Assembly: GCF_020687695.1 (NCBI RefSeq) | Contig: NZ_JAJEWL010000002.1 | Span: 310,001-374,000 of the forward strand | Reading direction: 5' to 3' | DNA: 64,000 bases | DNA from: Pusillimonas sp. MFBS29 | GTDB taxonomy: Bacteria > Pseudomonadota > Gammaproteobacteria > Burkholderiales > Burkholderiaceae_B | Part shown: positions 40,648 to 48,808 of the stretch, piece by piece | Position numbering within the stretch: position 1 is the first letter of the stretch | How the letters are laid out: every line of letters begins with the position of its first letter | Program-made: the position numbers and the translations under genes | Notes under the pieces: generated by a model | What the model saw: the letters and a program-made list of their open reading frames with translations, nothing else | Databases searched by the model: none | What the model was told of the DNA's origin: nothing

Positions 40648-41658
40648 ATGAAAAAACTCAAATTGATAATTTTGTATCTGCTGCTGGCAACGGCCCTGGC
40701 GGCCGCAGCCATCAGCGCCGGCGCCTGGTACTGGGCTGAGCGGCCCGTTGACCTGGCTGCAGACCGGGTCAACTACGTGATTGAGCCGGGAAGCCGCCCA
40801 CGTGCCATAGCAAGGACTATGAATCAGGCAGGCATACAGGTCAATCCTGACGCATTTGCCCTGCTGGCAAGGCTCACGGGCCTGGACAAACAGCTGCAAG
40901 CCGGGGCTTATGAAGCCGTTCAGGGTGATGGGCCGCGGGTATTGCTCGAACGCATGGCCAACGGCGACATGACTCAGACACGGCTGACGCTGGTGGAAGG
41001 GTGGACCTACAAACGCATCCGCCAGGCTTTGCGGGACGACCCCAAGGTGAAACAAACCCTGGAAGGTGTCAGCGATGAAGAGTTGCTGGAGCGCCTGGGT
41101 GCGTCATCGTCCAGCACCGAAGGGCTGTTTTTTCCTGATACCTATGTATTTGCGCCCGGCACATCTGACTTTGACGTGCTGCGACGTGCCTATCATGCCC
41201 AGCACCAGTTGCTGGAGCGCCTCTGGAACGAACGTGACCCCGATTTACCTCTGCAAACGCCCTACGAAGCCTTGATTCTGGCCTCGATAGTGGAAAAGGA
41301 AACCGGGCACAGCAACGATCGCAGCCGGGTTGCAGGCGTATTTGTGAACCGCCTCAGGTTAGGCATGCCCCTGCAGACGGATCCGACCGTGATCTATGGC
41401 ATGGGCGATGCCTATCAGGGCAGGATCCGTAAAAAAGACCTCACGACCGACACGCCCTGGAACACCTACACGCGCAACGGCCTGCCTCCTACGCCGATTG
41501 CCAGCCCCGGGCGCGCGGCGCTGCTGGCGGTACTGCATCCCGAAGAGCACAAATTTCTGTATTTTGTCTCGCGGGGCGACGGTACCAGCGAGTTTTCGCC
41601 CAATCTGGCTGCCCACAATCGAGCAGTTGCCAAATACATTCTGGGGCGGCGAAATTGA
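40648..41658 (+). CDS. mltG: endolytic murein transglycosylase
   Basis: 336 aa from the ATG at 40648 (MKKLKLIILYLLLATAL); a GTG two codons earlier is possible. One N-terminal membrane helix anchors a periplasmic YceG/MltG domain. The catalytic Glu lies in ILASIVEKETG, and GMPLQTDPTVIYG and PTPIASPGRAAL are conserved. It cleaves nascent glycan strands and is thought to set their length. mltG-tmk-holB-tatD is a common order, seen here too. Confidence 0.95.
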   Translation: MKKLKLIILYLLLATALAAAAISAGAWYWAERPVDLAADRVNYVIEPGSRPRAIARTMNQAGIQVNPDAFALLARLTGLDKQLQAGAYEAVQGDGPRVLLERMANGDMTQTRLTLVEGWTYKRIRQALRDDPKVKQTLEGVSDEELLERLGASSSSTEGLFFPDTYVFAPGTSDFDVLRRAYHAQHQLLERLWNERDPDLPLQTPYEALILASIVEKETGHSNDRSRVAGVFVNRLRLGMPLQTDPTVIYGMGDAYQGRIRKKDLTTDTPWNTYTRNGLPPTPIASPGRAALLAVLHPEEHKFLYFVSRGDGTSEFSPNLAAHNRAVAKYILGRRN

Positions 41659-42305
41659 GCAGGGGCTGCATGATAGTGGTCGACGGAGGCAATGGCGCCG
41701 GAAAAGGCACCTGTTTGCGTGATATCGAGGCTTATTTGAGCACCCGGGGGCTCGAGGCAGTAATGACCCGGGAGCCTGGTGGAACACCCATAGGCGAGAA
41801 GATCCGGGATATTCTGCTGGACAACTCTGCAGCCGAAATGTGCGACGTAACTGAGTTGATGCTGTTTGCCGCGGCCCGTGCACAGCACGTGCGCGAGAAG
41901 ATCATCCCCGCCCTTGAGGCTGGAAAAATCGTCGTATCCGATCGTTTTGACTCGGCTACCATCAGTTTTCAGCATTATGCGCGTGGTCTGGACCTTGATT
42001 TGATCAACTGTCTGAATGATATGGCGGTCGCAGGGCTGAAGCCCGATTTCACCATTATCCTTGACCTGGATCCGGCAGTTGGGCTGCAAAGAGTGACGTC
42101 CAGAGGCAGTGAACTTGACCGGATGGAGAAGGAAAACCTGGCGTTTCTCGAACGCGCCAGGCACGGCTATATAGAGCAGGCCAGGCTGGCACCCGGGCGC
42201 TTTGCGATTGTGGATGCCGCACAGCCTTACGAACAAGTGCGCGGCGAAATCCGGGAGCTGGTTCGACAAGTACTGATCAGGCACGGGCAGGGTGGCCATG
42301 AGTGA
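41655..42305 (+). CDS. tmk: thymidylate kinase, divergent
   Basis: 216 aa from a TTG that overlaps the mltG stop; an ATG five codons later is an alternative. It phosphorylates dTMP. TREPGGTPIGEKIR, SDRFDSATISFQ and the LID-like ELDRMEKENLAFLERAR identify it. The P-loop reads DGGNGAGKGT instead of the common EGxDGAGKS/TT, and the DR(F) region lacks the usual Tyr-Gln-Gly triplet. Gene context (mltG-tmk-holB) supports the assignment. It may be a divergent lineage or a replacement. Confidence 0.88.
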   Translation: MSRGCMIVVDGGNGAGKGTCLRDIEAYLSTRGLEAVMTREPGGTPIGEKIRDILLDNSAAEMCDVTELMLFAAARAQHVREKIIPALEAGKIVVSDRFDSATISFQHYARGLDLDLINCLNDMAVAGLKPDFTIILDLDPAVGLQRVTSRGSELDRMEKENLAFLERARHGYIEQARLAPGRFAIVDAAQPYEQVRGEIRELVRQVLIRHGQGGHE

Positions 42306-43350
42306 TTTCGTTTCCTTTTTGCCATGGCAGGAAAAACAGGCGGCAGCGTGGCTGGGGCAACGTGAACGCTTTGCACATGCCTGGCTGATCCACGGACTCC
42401 CAGGCATAGGAAAACGTCAGTTTGCGCTGGCGGCTGCAGCGAGTCTGCTGTGCGAATCGCCTGCGGGTGGTTTTGCCTGCGGCCAGTGCGCGGCCTGTCT
42501 CTGGCTGAAAAGTGGCAGTCACCCCGACATGCGGCGCATTCGCCCTGAAGCCATGGCACTGGAAGAGGGCGAGGCCGGTGCCGTGTCGGACGACAGCGCG
42601 CCAGCGGGTGGCGCAAAGAAGACGCCGTCCAAAGACATTAAAGTCGAGCAACTCAGGGCACTGCACAACTGGTTCAACACGGCAACTCACCGAGGAGGCT
42701 GGCGTGTAGCGCTCATTTATCCGGCTCGGGCCATGAACGCCGTTACAGCAAATGCCTTGCTGAAAGTGCTCGAAGAGCCGCCCGAGCATACAATTTTCCT
42801 GCTGGTGGCCGATGCGCCCGACCGGCTTTTGCCTACCCTGGTATCGCGTTGCCGTCGCCTTCCGCTTTCGGTGCCCGGGCCGGGCGAAAGCCTCCCATGG
42901 CTGCAGGCCCATGGCGTGTCCGAAGCGGAGCAATGGCTTGCGGTCGCAGGTGGCGCCCCCTTGCTGGCCCAAGAGCTGGCGCAGTCTGGCGACAAGCCGT
43001 ATCCTGAGTGGCTGGCCCGATTATTGGGCGACCTCGCCGCTGCCCGTACAGCTGATATTGGCGCATTGGCAGATCAACTGGAGGCTCAGGCCCCCGAAGC
43101 CTGGATAGACACCTTGCAGCGGGCTTTCCTGGATTTGATGCTGGCCGCATCGGGTGCATCTTTGCGTTATTTTCCTGCGCTGGAGAAGCAGGTTGCCGCT
43201 GTCGCCGCCGGGGCGTCTCCGGCTCGTCTTGCCGAGACGGCAAAATGGCTCGCCCAGCAGCGCGCGGTAGCAGGCCATCCCTTGAACGCCAAGTTGTTTG
43301 TGCACAGCACCCTGCAACGAGTTGCGCTGGCTTGTGCTCCGGCAACTTAA
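42298..43350 (+). CDS. holB: DNA polymerase III subunit delta'
   Basis: 350 aa from the ATG at 42298; it overlaps tmk by eight bases. The AAA+ domain shows HGLPGIGKRQFA and a zinc-binding cysteine set (Cys52, 61, 64, 67 in CGQCAACLW). It is a clamp-loader subunit. A charged insertion around residues 85-115 precedes the conserved region VALIYPARAMNAVTANALLK. SRC-type sensor residues occur in TLVSRCRRL. Confidence 0.93.
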   Translation: MSDFVSFLPWQEKQAAAWLGQRERFAHAWLIHGLPGIGKRQFALAAAASLLCESPAGGFACGQCAACLWLKSGSHPDMRRIRPEAMALEEGEAGAVSDDSAPAGGAKKTPSKDIKVEQLRALHNWFNTATHRGGWRVALIYPARAMNAVTANALLKVLEEPPEHTIFLLVADAPDRLLPTLVSRCRRLPLSVPGPGESLPWLQAHGVSEAEQWLAVAGGAPLLAQELAQSGDKPYPEWLARLLGDLAAARTADIGALADQLEAQAPEAWIDTLQRAFLDLMLAASGASLRYFPALEKQVAAVAAGASPARLAETAKWLAQQRAVAGHPLNAKLFVHSTLQRVALACAPAT

Positions 43351-43371
43351 GGATTTTCGTTAGAAGCTATT

Positions 43372-44142
43372 ATGTTTGTTGATTCCCATTGTCATTTGAA
43401 TTTTCCCGAGCTGGCGGACAACCTGCCGGAAATCCTGGATCGTATGGTTCAGAACCAGGTCACCCATGCGCTGGTGGTAAGCGTGAACATGCCGGACTGG
43501 CCCGGATTGATGGACCTGGTGGCGCCCCATGATCATCTGTACGCCTCGGTAGGCGTGCATCCCGATTATGAAGATACGCCTGAACCCGGCGTGGACCAGC
43601 TGTGCGAATTGGCCCAGGAACCCAAGGTTGTGGCGATCGGAGAAACCGGACTGGACTACTTTCGGTTGTCTGAGCCGCTGGAATGGCAACGTGAGCGATT
43701 CCGCACTCATATCAGGGCCAGCAGGCAGAGCGGGCTGCCATTGATCATACATACCCGTGCCGCCAGCGCGGATACCTTGCGTATCATGAAGGAAGAGGGC
43801 GCTGACGAGATCGGTGGCGTCATGCATTGTTTTACCGAGTCCTGGGAGGTTGCCCAGGCTGCCATGGAACTGAATTTCTATATTTCGCTCTCTGGAATAG
43901 TGACATTCAAAAAAGCCCAGGACCTTCAGGACCTGGCGCGGAAAATGCCGCTCGACCGGTTGTTGATAGAGACGGATTCACCATTTCTGGCACCAGTGCC
44001 ACACAGGGGAAAGACCAATGATCCCTCTAAAGTCATGCATGTGGCAGAGAAAATTGCTGAGCTAAAGGGCGTAACTTTGGCTGAAATTGCACAACATACA
44101 ACAGATAATTTCTTCAAATTATTCAATAAGATAGACAGGTAA
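43372..44142 (+). CDS. tatD: TatD-family metal-dependent DNase
   Basis: 256 aa. Metal ligands are visible: the two His of FVDSHCHLNFP, the Glu of AIGETGLDYF, His in LIIHTRAA, His in VMHCFTES, and Asp in LIETDSPFL. TatD-type enzymes act as 3'-5' exonucleases or deoxyribonucleases. It lies 21 bases after holB and ends the mltG-tmk-holB-tatD run. Confidence 0.93.
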   Translation: MFVDSHCHLNFPELADNLPEILDRMVQNQVTHALVVSVNMPDWPGLMDLVAPHDHLYASVGVHPDYEDTPEPGVDQLCELAQEPKVVAIGETGLDYFRLSEPLEWQRERFRTHIRASRQSGLPLIIHTRAASADTLRIMKEEGADEIGGVMHCFTESWEVAQAAMELNFYISLSGIVTFKKAQDLQDLARKMPLDRLLIETDSPFLAPVPHRGKTNDPSKVMHVAEKIAELKGVTLAEIAQHTTDNFFKLFNKIDR

Positions 44143-44242
44143 TCTAATATTAATTATTTAAAGTAGTTTATTAGACGTAATTTATTTAAAGTTAAATATC
44201 CAAAGTAAATTATCCAGACTTAATTCTCAGGTAGGTGCAATC
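44143..44242. other. AT-rich intergenic stretch
   Basis: About 100 bases of strikingly AT-rich sequence between tatD and the ankyrin gene. TTATTTAAAGT occurs twice. It probably holds the ankyrin-gene promoter. No terminator hairpin was seen. Confidence 0.45.
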
Positions 44243-45070
44243 ATGACCAGTCATCACACTAGCCGGATCATCGATACAAGGCAATTTTATTGCCTGATTC
44301 TGTGTTTGCTCGCTGGCCTGGTGCTGTCGGGTGCCGCCTTGGCCGCCAATCCTGCAAACTGGTGGAACGATATTGCCAATGACCGTGTGTCCGAGGTGAA
44401 GAAAGCATTGAGTCGTGGCGCTGATCCGAACTCGATCAGCCCGGATGGCCAGCCTGCAATCATGCAGGCCATCCGGGACGGCTCCTGGAAGGTATACGAC
44501 CTGCTTGCCGCCAATCCCAAGACGGTGCGTAACGCCATTAACGTCAATCGTGAGACTCCGCTGATGTACCTTGCTGTAGCCGGTGAAACGCAGCGTGCGC
44601 AAGACCTGATCAACCGTGGGGCGTTGGTCAATCGTCTGGGATGGACTCCTTTGCAGTATGCAGCCTCGAAGGGACACCTTGAGACGGTCAGGATGCTGGT
44701 CGCGAACAAAGCGATTGTGAACGCGCCCGGGCCGGACGGAACGACCGCACTCATGATGGCCGCTTACGCCGGCAGCGAACCCGTGGTCCAGTATCTGCTT
44801 GACGTTGGTGCAGACGTCACGATGAAAACGACGCAGCAGTATGATGCGGCATTTTGGGCACGCCTGAAAAACCATAATACGTTGGCAGGCAAGCTGGACG
44901 CGCTGTCCGCCAAGGTGATGGCCGAACGCAGCGGCCAGCGTGGCACCGGGGCCGGTCAGACTATGCAAGCAAGCAAGCCGGCACCCCAAGCCAGCGTCAA
45001 GAAGCCTTCAGATAATTCAACGTCACGTTATTTCGACCTGGATCGCTTTAACGAAAATCCCGAGCCCTGA
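44243..45070 (+). CDS. secreted ankyrin-repeat protein
   Basis: 275 aa. A signal peptide (LLAGLVLSGAALA, cleavage near residue 34) precedes about four ankyrin repeats at roughly 45-200 (for example TPLQYAASKGHLETVRMLV, TALMMAAYAGSEPVVQYLL). The C-terminus is Gln/Ala/Lys-rich and unlike any enzyme I recognise. Periplasmic ankyrin proteins next to catalases protect against peroxide in some bacteria; here the neighbours downstream include peroxidases, but they are on the opposite strand. Partner unknown. Confidence 0.82.
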   Translation: MTSHHTSRIIDTRQFYCLILCLLAGLVLSGAALAANPANWWNDIANDRVSEVKKALSRGADPNSISPDGQPAIMQAIRDGSWKVYDLLAANPKTVRNAINVNRETPLMYLAVAGETQRAQDLINRGALVNRLGWTPLQYAASKGHLETVRMLVANKAIVNAPGPDGTTALMMAAYAGSEPVVQYLLDVGADVTMKTTQQYDAAFWARLKNHNTLAGKLDALSAKVMAERSGQRGTGAGQTMQASKPAPQASVKKPSDNSTSRYFDLDRFNENPEP

Positions 45071-45078
45071 GCTGCTGG

Positions 45079-45099
45079 CCGCCTGACGCCGTCAGGCGG
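45079..45099. terminator. hairpin between convergent ankyrin and lipoprotein genes
   Basis: CCGCCTGACG (45079-45088) and CGTCAGGCGG (45090-45099) are perfect complements around one base, in practice an 8-bp stem with a 5-base loop. The stem contains the stop codon of the minus-strand lipoprotein gene. There is no U-tract. Confidence 0.5.
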
Positions 45100-45892
45100 G
45101 TGCGGGCATGAATTCCGGTCGCAATATTCCCGACAAGGAAGAATACGGCAGCACGAGCTCGGGCTGACCAGAGGAGTAGGGGGCCAGCTGATAAGAGTCG
45201 TACTTGACGACAAGACCCTGATCAGTGAATCCAAAGTTCTCGCTGACCTGGAATGGCCACATCCGGTTGAATGTTTCCGGATCATGCTGGGCGTCGGGGT
45301 GCGACGCAAGCCAGTTGGCGTGAGCCTGTTTCAGCGCAGCAACGTATCCGTCGTATTGGCCGGGCCGCAGGATGCTGTCCAAGCTCAGCACTTTACCGGT
45401 GTTATTGTCCCAGTTAAGGAATTGGGTAGCCGAAATGCCGTGCGCCGAGCCGGTCTGATACTGCCAGGTGTTCAGCTCGATTACGGTCAGGGAGCGATTC
45501 CGGTAGCGGGCTTTGGCAACCATGACGGTGGAATCCCGCGGGGCGGCTGTTTTCCAGAAATAGTCTTCGTATTCCTTGATGGTGAAATAAGGAGCAGGGC
45601 CGCTGGTGCCGATTCCCGTCATCATGGCCAGCGCGTGATCGACCAGCTCGGTCAGCTTGGGGACGCCCGGAAACACCAGCGAGTTGAGCTCAAGCGTCGG
45701 GCATTCGCCCTTGCAGCCCGGTTTTGTATGTTCCCATTTGAACTCCTGGGTGAACAAACCCTCTTTGCTGGTTTGCTCCCCGATTTCTACAGGTATTCTG
45801 GAAATATTCGCAGAAGGCCCGCTGGTACAAGCAGCCAGTACACCCAAGGCAACAGCGGTCAGGGCGAATCGGAAGACTGGACGTGAATACAT
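45092..45892 (-). CDS. DUF3298/RsiV-like lipoprotein
   Basis: 266 aa. The lipobox LAAC puts the lipidated cysteine at Cys22. The C-terminal half resembles the DUF3298 domain (YQTGSAHGISATQFLNWD, then KVLSLDSIL and ENFGFTDQGLVVKYDSYQLA), also found in RsiV anti-sigma factors and in periplasmic lipoproteins of Pseudomonas. There is no cytoplasmic or sigma-binding part, so it is not itself an anti-sigma factor. Function unknown. Confidence 0.8.
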   Translation of the reverse strand: MYSRPVFRFALTAVALGVLAACTSGPSANISRIPVEIGEQTSKEGLFTQEFKWEHTKPGCKGECPTLELNSLVFPGVPKLTELVDHALAMMTGIGTSGPAPYFTIKEYEDYFWKTAAPRDSTVMVAKARYRNRSLTVIELNTWQYQTGSAHGISATQFLNWDNNTGKVLSLDSILRPGQYDGYVAALKQAHANWLASHPDAQHDPETFNRMWPFQVSENFGFTDQGLVVKYDSYQLAPYSSGQPELVLPYSSLSGILRPEFMPAPA

Positions 45893-45900
45893 GCTGGCCT

Positions 45901-46599
45901 TTATTTGATGGTGCTGGCGTCCTGGCCGAACAACAGTTTGCGGGAGGCATCGTCGCTGACAGAGGGCGCAGTATTGATCTGTTCTGCTTTCTCGTACGCG
46001 CGACGTGTGGCGGGACGCTGTGCGATGGCTTCAAACCAGCGCTTGAGATGAGGGAAATTATTCAAATCCTGTTCCTGGCGCTGGTGCGAAACGATCCATG
46101 GGTAGCAAGCCATGTCGGCAATGGAGTACTCGTGCGCAATGAACTCCCGGTCAGCCAGGTGTTTGTTCAATACTCCGTACAGACGGCCGGTCTCGCGCAC
46201 ATAACGATCGATGGCGTAAGGGATTTTTTCCTGGGCGTAAGTATTGAAGTGGTGATTCTGGCCAGCCATGGGCCCCAGGCCACCCATTTGCCAGAACAAC
46301 CATTGCAAGGCCTCGTTGCGACCACGCAGGCTGGTCGGCAGAAACTGTTTGGTTTTGTCAGCCAGATACAGCAAAATGGCGCCCGATTCGAAAACCGGGA
46401 TTGGATCACCACCGTCGATGGGGGCATGATCGACGATAGCCGGAATGCGATTGTTGGGCGAGATCTTCAGAAATTCGGGCTCGAACTGATCGCCTTTACC
46501 AATATTGATGGGGAACAGGGTATAGGGGATGGCGGCTTCTTCCAGGAAGAGGGTGATCTTGTGGCCATTAGGTGTGGTCCAGTAATACAAATCTATCAT
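45901..46599 (-). CDS. glutathione S-transferase (YfcG/YghU-like)
   Basis: 232 aa. The N-terminal thioredoxin fold reads MIDLYYWTTPNGHKITLFLEE. This TTPNG motif marks the Nu-class disulfide-bond oxidoreductases of the GST superfamily, where Thr/Asn replace the usual Tyr/Ser. GSH-binding residues are in NNRIPAIVDH and VFESGAILLYLA. The start overlaps the glutathione peroxidase stop by four bases, so the two are co-translated, probably for peroxide or disulfide metabolism. Confidence 0.92.
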   Translation of the reverse strand: MIDLYYWTTPNGHKITLFLEEAAIPYTLFPINIGKGDQFEPEFLKISPNNRIPAIVDHAPIDGGDPIPVFESGAILLYLADKTKQFLPTSLRGRNEALQWLFWQMGGLGPMAGQNHHFNTYAQEKIPYAIDRYVRETGRLYGVLNKHLADREFIAHEYSIADMACYPWIVSHQRQEQDLNNFPHLKRWFEAIAQRPATRRAYEKAEQINTAPSVSDDASRKLLFGQDASTIK

Positions 46600-47084
46600 G
46601 AATGCTCCAGGGCTTTTTCAATGTCACGGCGCATGGCCTCGGGTTTCGTGGTGGAGCCATAGCGCTGCAGGACCTCACCATCACGCCCGAGCAGGAACTT
46701 GGTGAAGTTCCATTTAATGCTCTGGCTGCCAAGCACGCCTGATTTTCTGGTTTTTAGCCAGGTATACAAAGGGTGGGCACCCGGGCCGTTGACGTCGATT
46801 TTCTCAAATAGGGGAAAGGTCACACCATATTGCTGTGTGCAGAAGCCGGCTATCTGTGCGGGTTCACCCGGTTCCTGTCGTCCAAACTGATTGCACGGGA
46901 ATCCCAACACAAGCAAGCCTTGATCCCGATAGGTTTCGAACAAGGTTTGCAGCCCCTTGTATTGGGGCGTAAAGCCGCATTCCGACGCTACGTTTACGAT
47001 AAGCAGGACTTTGCCTTGGTAGTCGGAAAAATCTATGGTTTCGCCATCAATGGCAACCGCGGAAAAGGCATACACCGATGTCAT
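46596..47084 (-). CDS. glutathione peroxidase family protein (BtuE-like)
   Basis: 162 aa. The peroxidatic residue is Cys36 in NVASECGFTPQY (cysteine, not selenocysteine). The Gln and Trp of the catalytic set lie in CNQFGRQEPG and IKWNFTKFLL. Bacterial members often use thioredoxin in place of glutathione. It is upstream of and overlaps the GST gene, and 27 bases downstream of the peroxiredoxin gene. Confidence 0.93.
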   Translation of the reverse strand: MTSVYAFSAVAIDGETIDFSDYQGKVLLIVNVASECGFTPQYKGLQTLFETYRDQGLLVLGFPCNQFGRQEPGEPAQIAGFCTQQYGVTFPLFEKIDVNGPGAHPLYTWLKTRKSGVLGSQSIKWNFTKFLLGRDGEVLQRYGSTTKPEAMRRDIEKALEHS

Positions 47085-47111
47085 GCTAGACCTTGCCGGT
47101 ATGGATGAAGA

Positions 47112-47675
47112 TCACTTAACTTTAGCATCTAACGCCCATTGTTTGACGGCCGCCATGGTGTTGGGTACGTGGTCGTCCGGATTGCTGCTGCTGAACGCGT
47201 AATAAATTTTGTGATCGGGAGTAATGACATAGGACACGCGGCCGGCCATATTGGGGCGAAAGGACATGCCCGCATCGTAAGCCTGGATGACTTTGGCGGC
47301 GGGGTCGGCCGCAACCGCAAATTTGCTGCGGCAGGCACTGACGGAAAACTTCTTGAGTTTCTCAAGGTCGTCGGCTGAAACGCCCAGCACAGTTGCGCCG
47401 TATGCCTTGTACTCGTCGGTTGCCTCGGCAAAATTGTGGGCTTCTATGGTACAGCCCTGAGTGAACGCTGCCGGGTAAAAATACAATACAACCGGCCCCT
47501 GTTCGAGTGCCTTGTCCAGGGAAAACTCAAAGGCTTCGCCCGCCAGTGTTGCGGCCAAAGTAAAGGCGGGCGCAGCATCGCCCGGCTTCAATTGTGCCGA
47601 TGCCATGCCTGGTACTGCGCAGGAAAACGCCAGCATGATGAACATTCGAGCCAGAGATGAGTGCAGGAGTTTCAT
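47112..47675 (-). CDS. exported peroxiredoxin (AhpC/TSA family, Bcp-like)
   Basis: 187 aa. A signal peptide (cleavage near MASA, about residue 27) precedes a thioredoxin-fold peroxiredoxin. The peroxidatic cysteine is Cys75 (FTQGCTIEAHNF); Cys115 is a possible resolving partner, further away than the i+5 cysteine of classical Bcp. The protein probably reduces peroxides in the periplasm. It is the first gene of a three-gene redox run with the peroxidase and GST. Confidence 0.88.
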   Translation of the reverse strand: MKLLHSSLARMFIMLAFSCAVPGMASAQLKPGDAAPAFTLAATLAGEAFEFSLDKALEQGPVVLYFYPAAFTQGCTIEAHNFAEATDEYKAYGATVLGVSADDLEKLKKFSVSACRSKFAVAADPAAKVIQAYDAGMSFRPNMAGRVSYVITPDHKIYYAFSSSNPDDHVPNTMAAVKQWALDAKVK

Positions 47676-47859
47676 ATTCAGCCCTTGATCAAGTGTTGTG
47701 AAACGGGTTTTCTTTTATGACTGGCGCATCGCAATCCAGCCAGGACCAGCTAATATGTCATTTTCATGACAAGTAATGTGATCTTGAGCAGACGCTTTGC
47801 GGCTTTCATCATAAACCGCGCTCAGGAGTTCTGGAACCCGGCAGCGTATATCCGAACGT

Positions 47860-48729
47860 ATGACACCTGAAATATTTGGTCTGGTAATCTGTGCAGCCGC
47901 CTTGCATGCGAGCTGGAACCTTATCTCGAAGAAAGCCAATGCCTCGGCAGGCCATTTTGTCTTTGCATACAGGCTGATTTCCGCGCTGCTGTATGCGCCC
48001 TGGGTCGTCTATATTTTCTGGGCAGACGGCATGAACTGGAGCGCAGCCGTCGTTTTCTTCATAGTCCTGTCCAGCCTTCTGCATCTGGGCTACAGCCTTT
48101 GCCTGCAATGGGGTTATCACGCAGCGGACCTGTCCGTGGTGTATCCCATGGCGCGGGGCACCGGTCCGTTACTGTCCAGCCTTGCTGCTTTCATCTGGCT
48201 TGGTGAGCAGCCTTCCACATCAGGCGTGCTGGGCATACTCAGTGTGGTACTGGGCATCTTGCTGATAGCGTCCAACGGGAACATCCGCCGCTTTGCCACG
48301 CCAGCAGCCTGGACCGGTGTGCGCTGGGGTGTGTTCATAGGTTTGTTCATTGCCGCCTACACCGTGGCCGATGCGTACAGCGTAAAGGTATTGCTGGTTG
48401 CGCCCGTGGTGCTGGACTGGTTGTCGGCGCTGGGTAATGCCGTCATTCTGGCACCTCGAGCATGGGTACGCCGGTCATCCATGATGGAGCAGATGCGCGG
48501 CAAGTGGGGCTACGCCCTGGCCGTCGGCGCCTTGTCACCGCTGGCCTATATTCTCGTTCTGTATGCCTTGCAAATGGGGGGAGATGTCAGTCTGGTCGCG
48601 CCGCTCCGTGAAATGTCGCTGATGATCGCCACACTGGCCGGGTTCTTTCTGCTCAAGGAACGCGCTTCGCCCGCACGCGTACTGGGCTGTGCCGTGATCG
48701 TTGCCGGGGTTGTGCTGCTCACGCGCTGA
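47860..48729 (+). CDS. EamA/DMT-family transporter
   Basis: 289 aa with about ten hydrophobic segments in two EamA repeats. Typical stretches are AALHASWNLISKKA at the start and VYPMARGTGPLLSSLAAF in the first repeat. Relatives export amino acids or other small metabolites; the substrate cannot be read. The 184-base gap upstream holds a short inverted repeat (TGTCA-6-TGACA, 47756-47771). Confidence 0.88.
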   Translation: MTPEIFGLVICAAALHASWNLISKKANASAGHFVFAYRLISALLYAPWVVYIFWADGMNWSAAVVFFIVLSSLLHLGYSLCLQWGYHAADLSVVYPMARGTGPLLSSLAAFIWLGEQPSTSGVLGILSVVLGILLIASNGNIRRFATPAAWTGVRWGVFIGLFIAAYTVADAYSVKVLLVAPVVLDWLSALGNAVILAPRAWVRRSSMMEQMRGKWGYALAVGALSPLAYILVLYALQMGGDVSLVAPLREMSLMIATLAGFFLLKERASPARVLGCAVIVAGVVLLTR

Positions 48730-48808
48730 TGGATGCATGCCTGGGAATCGAGTAAGCTTTACCCGTTCCGGAATTCACTAATCATTTTTTGCACGACAGG
48801 ATGGATTG

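Noticed and set aside
47756-47771. TGTCA-6-TGACA repeat upstream of the EamA gene
   Set aside because: Short, common by chance, and not near a convincing promoter.
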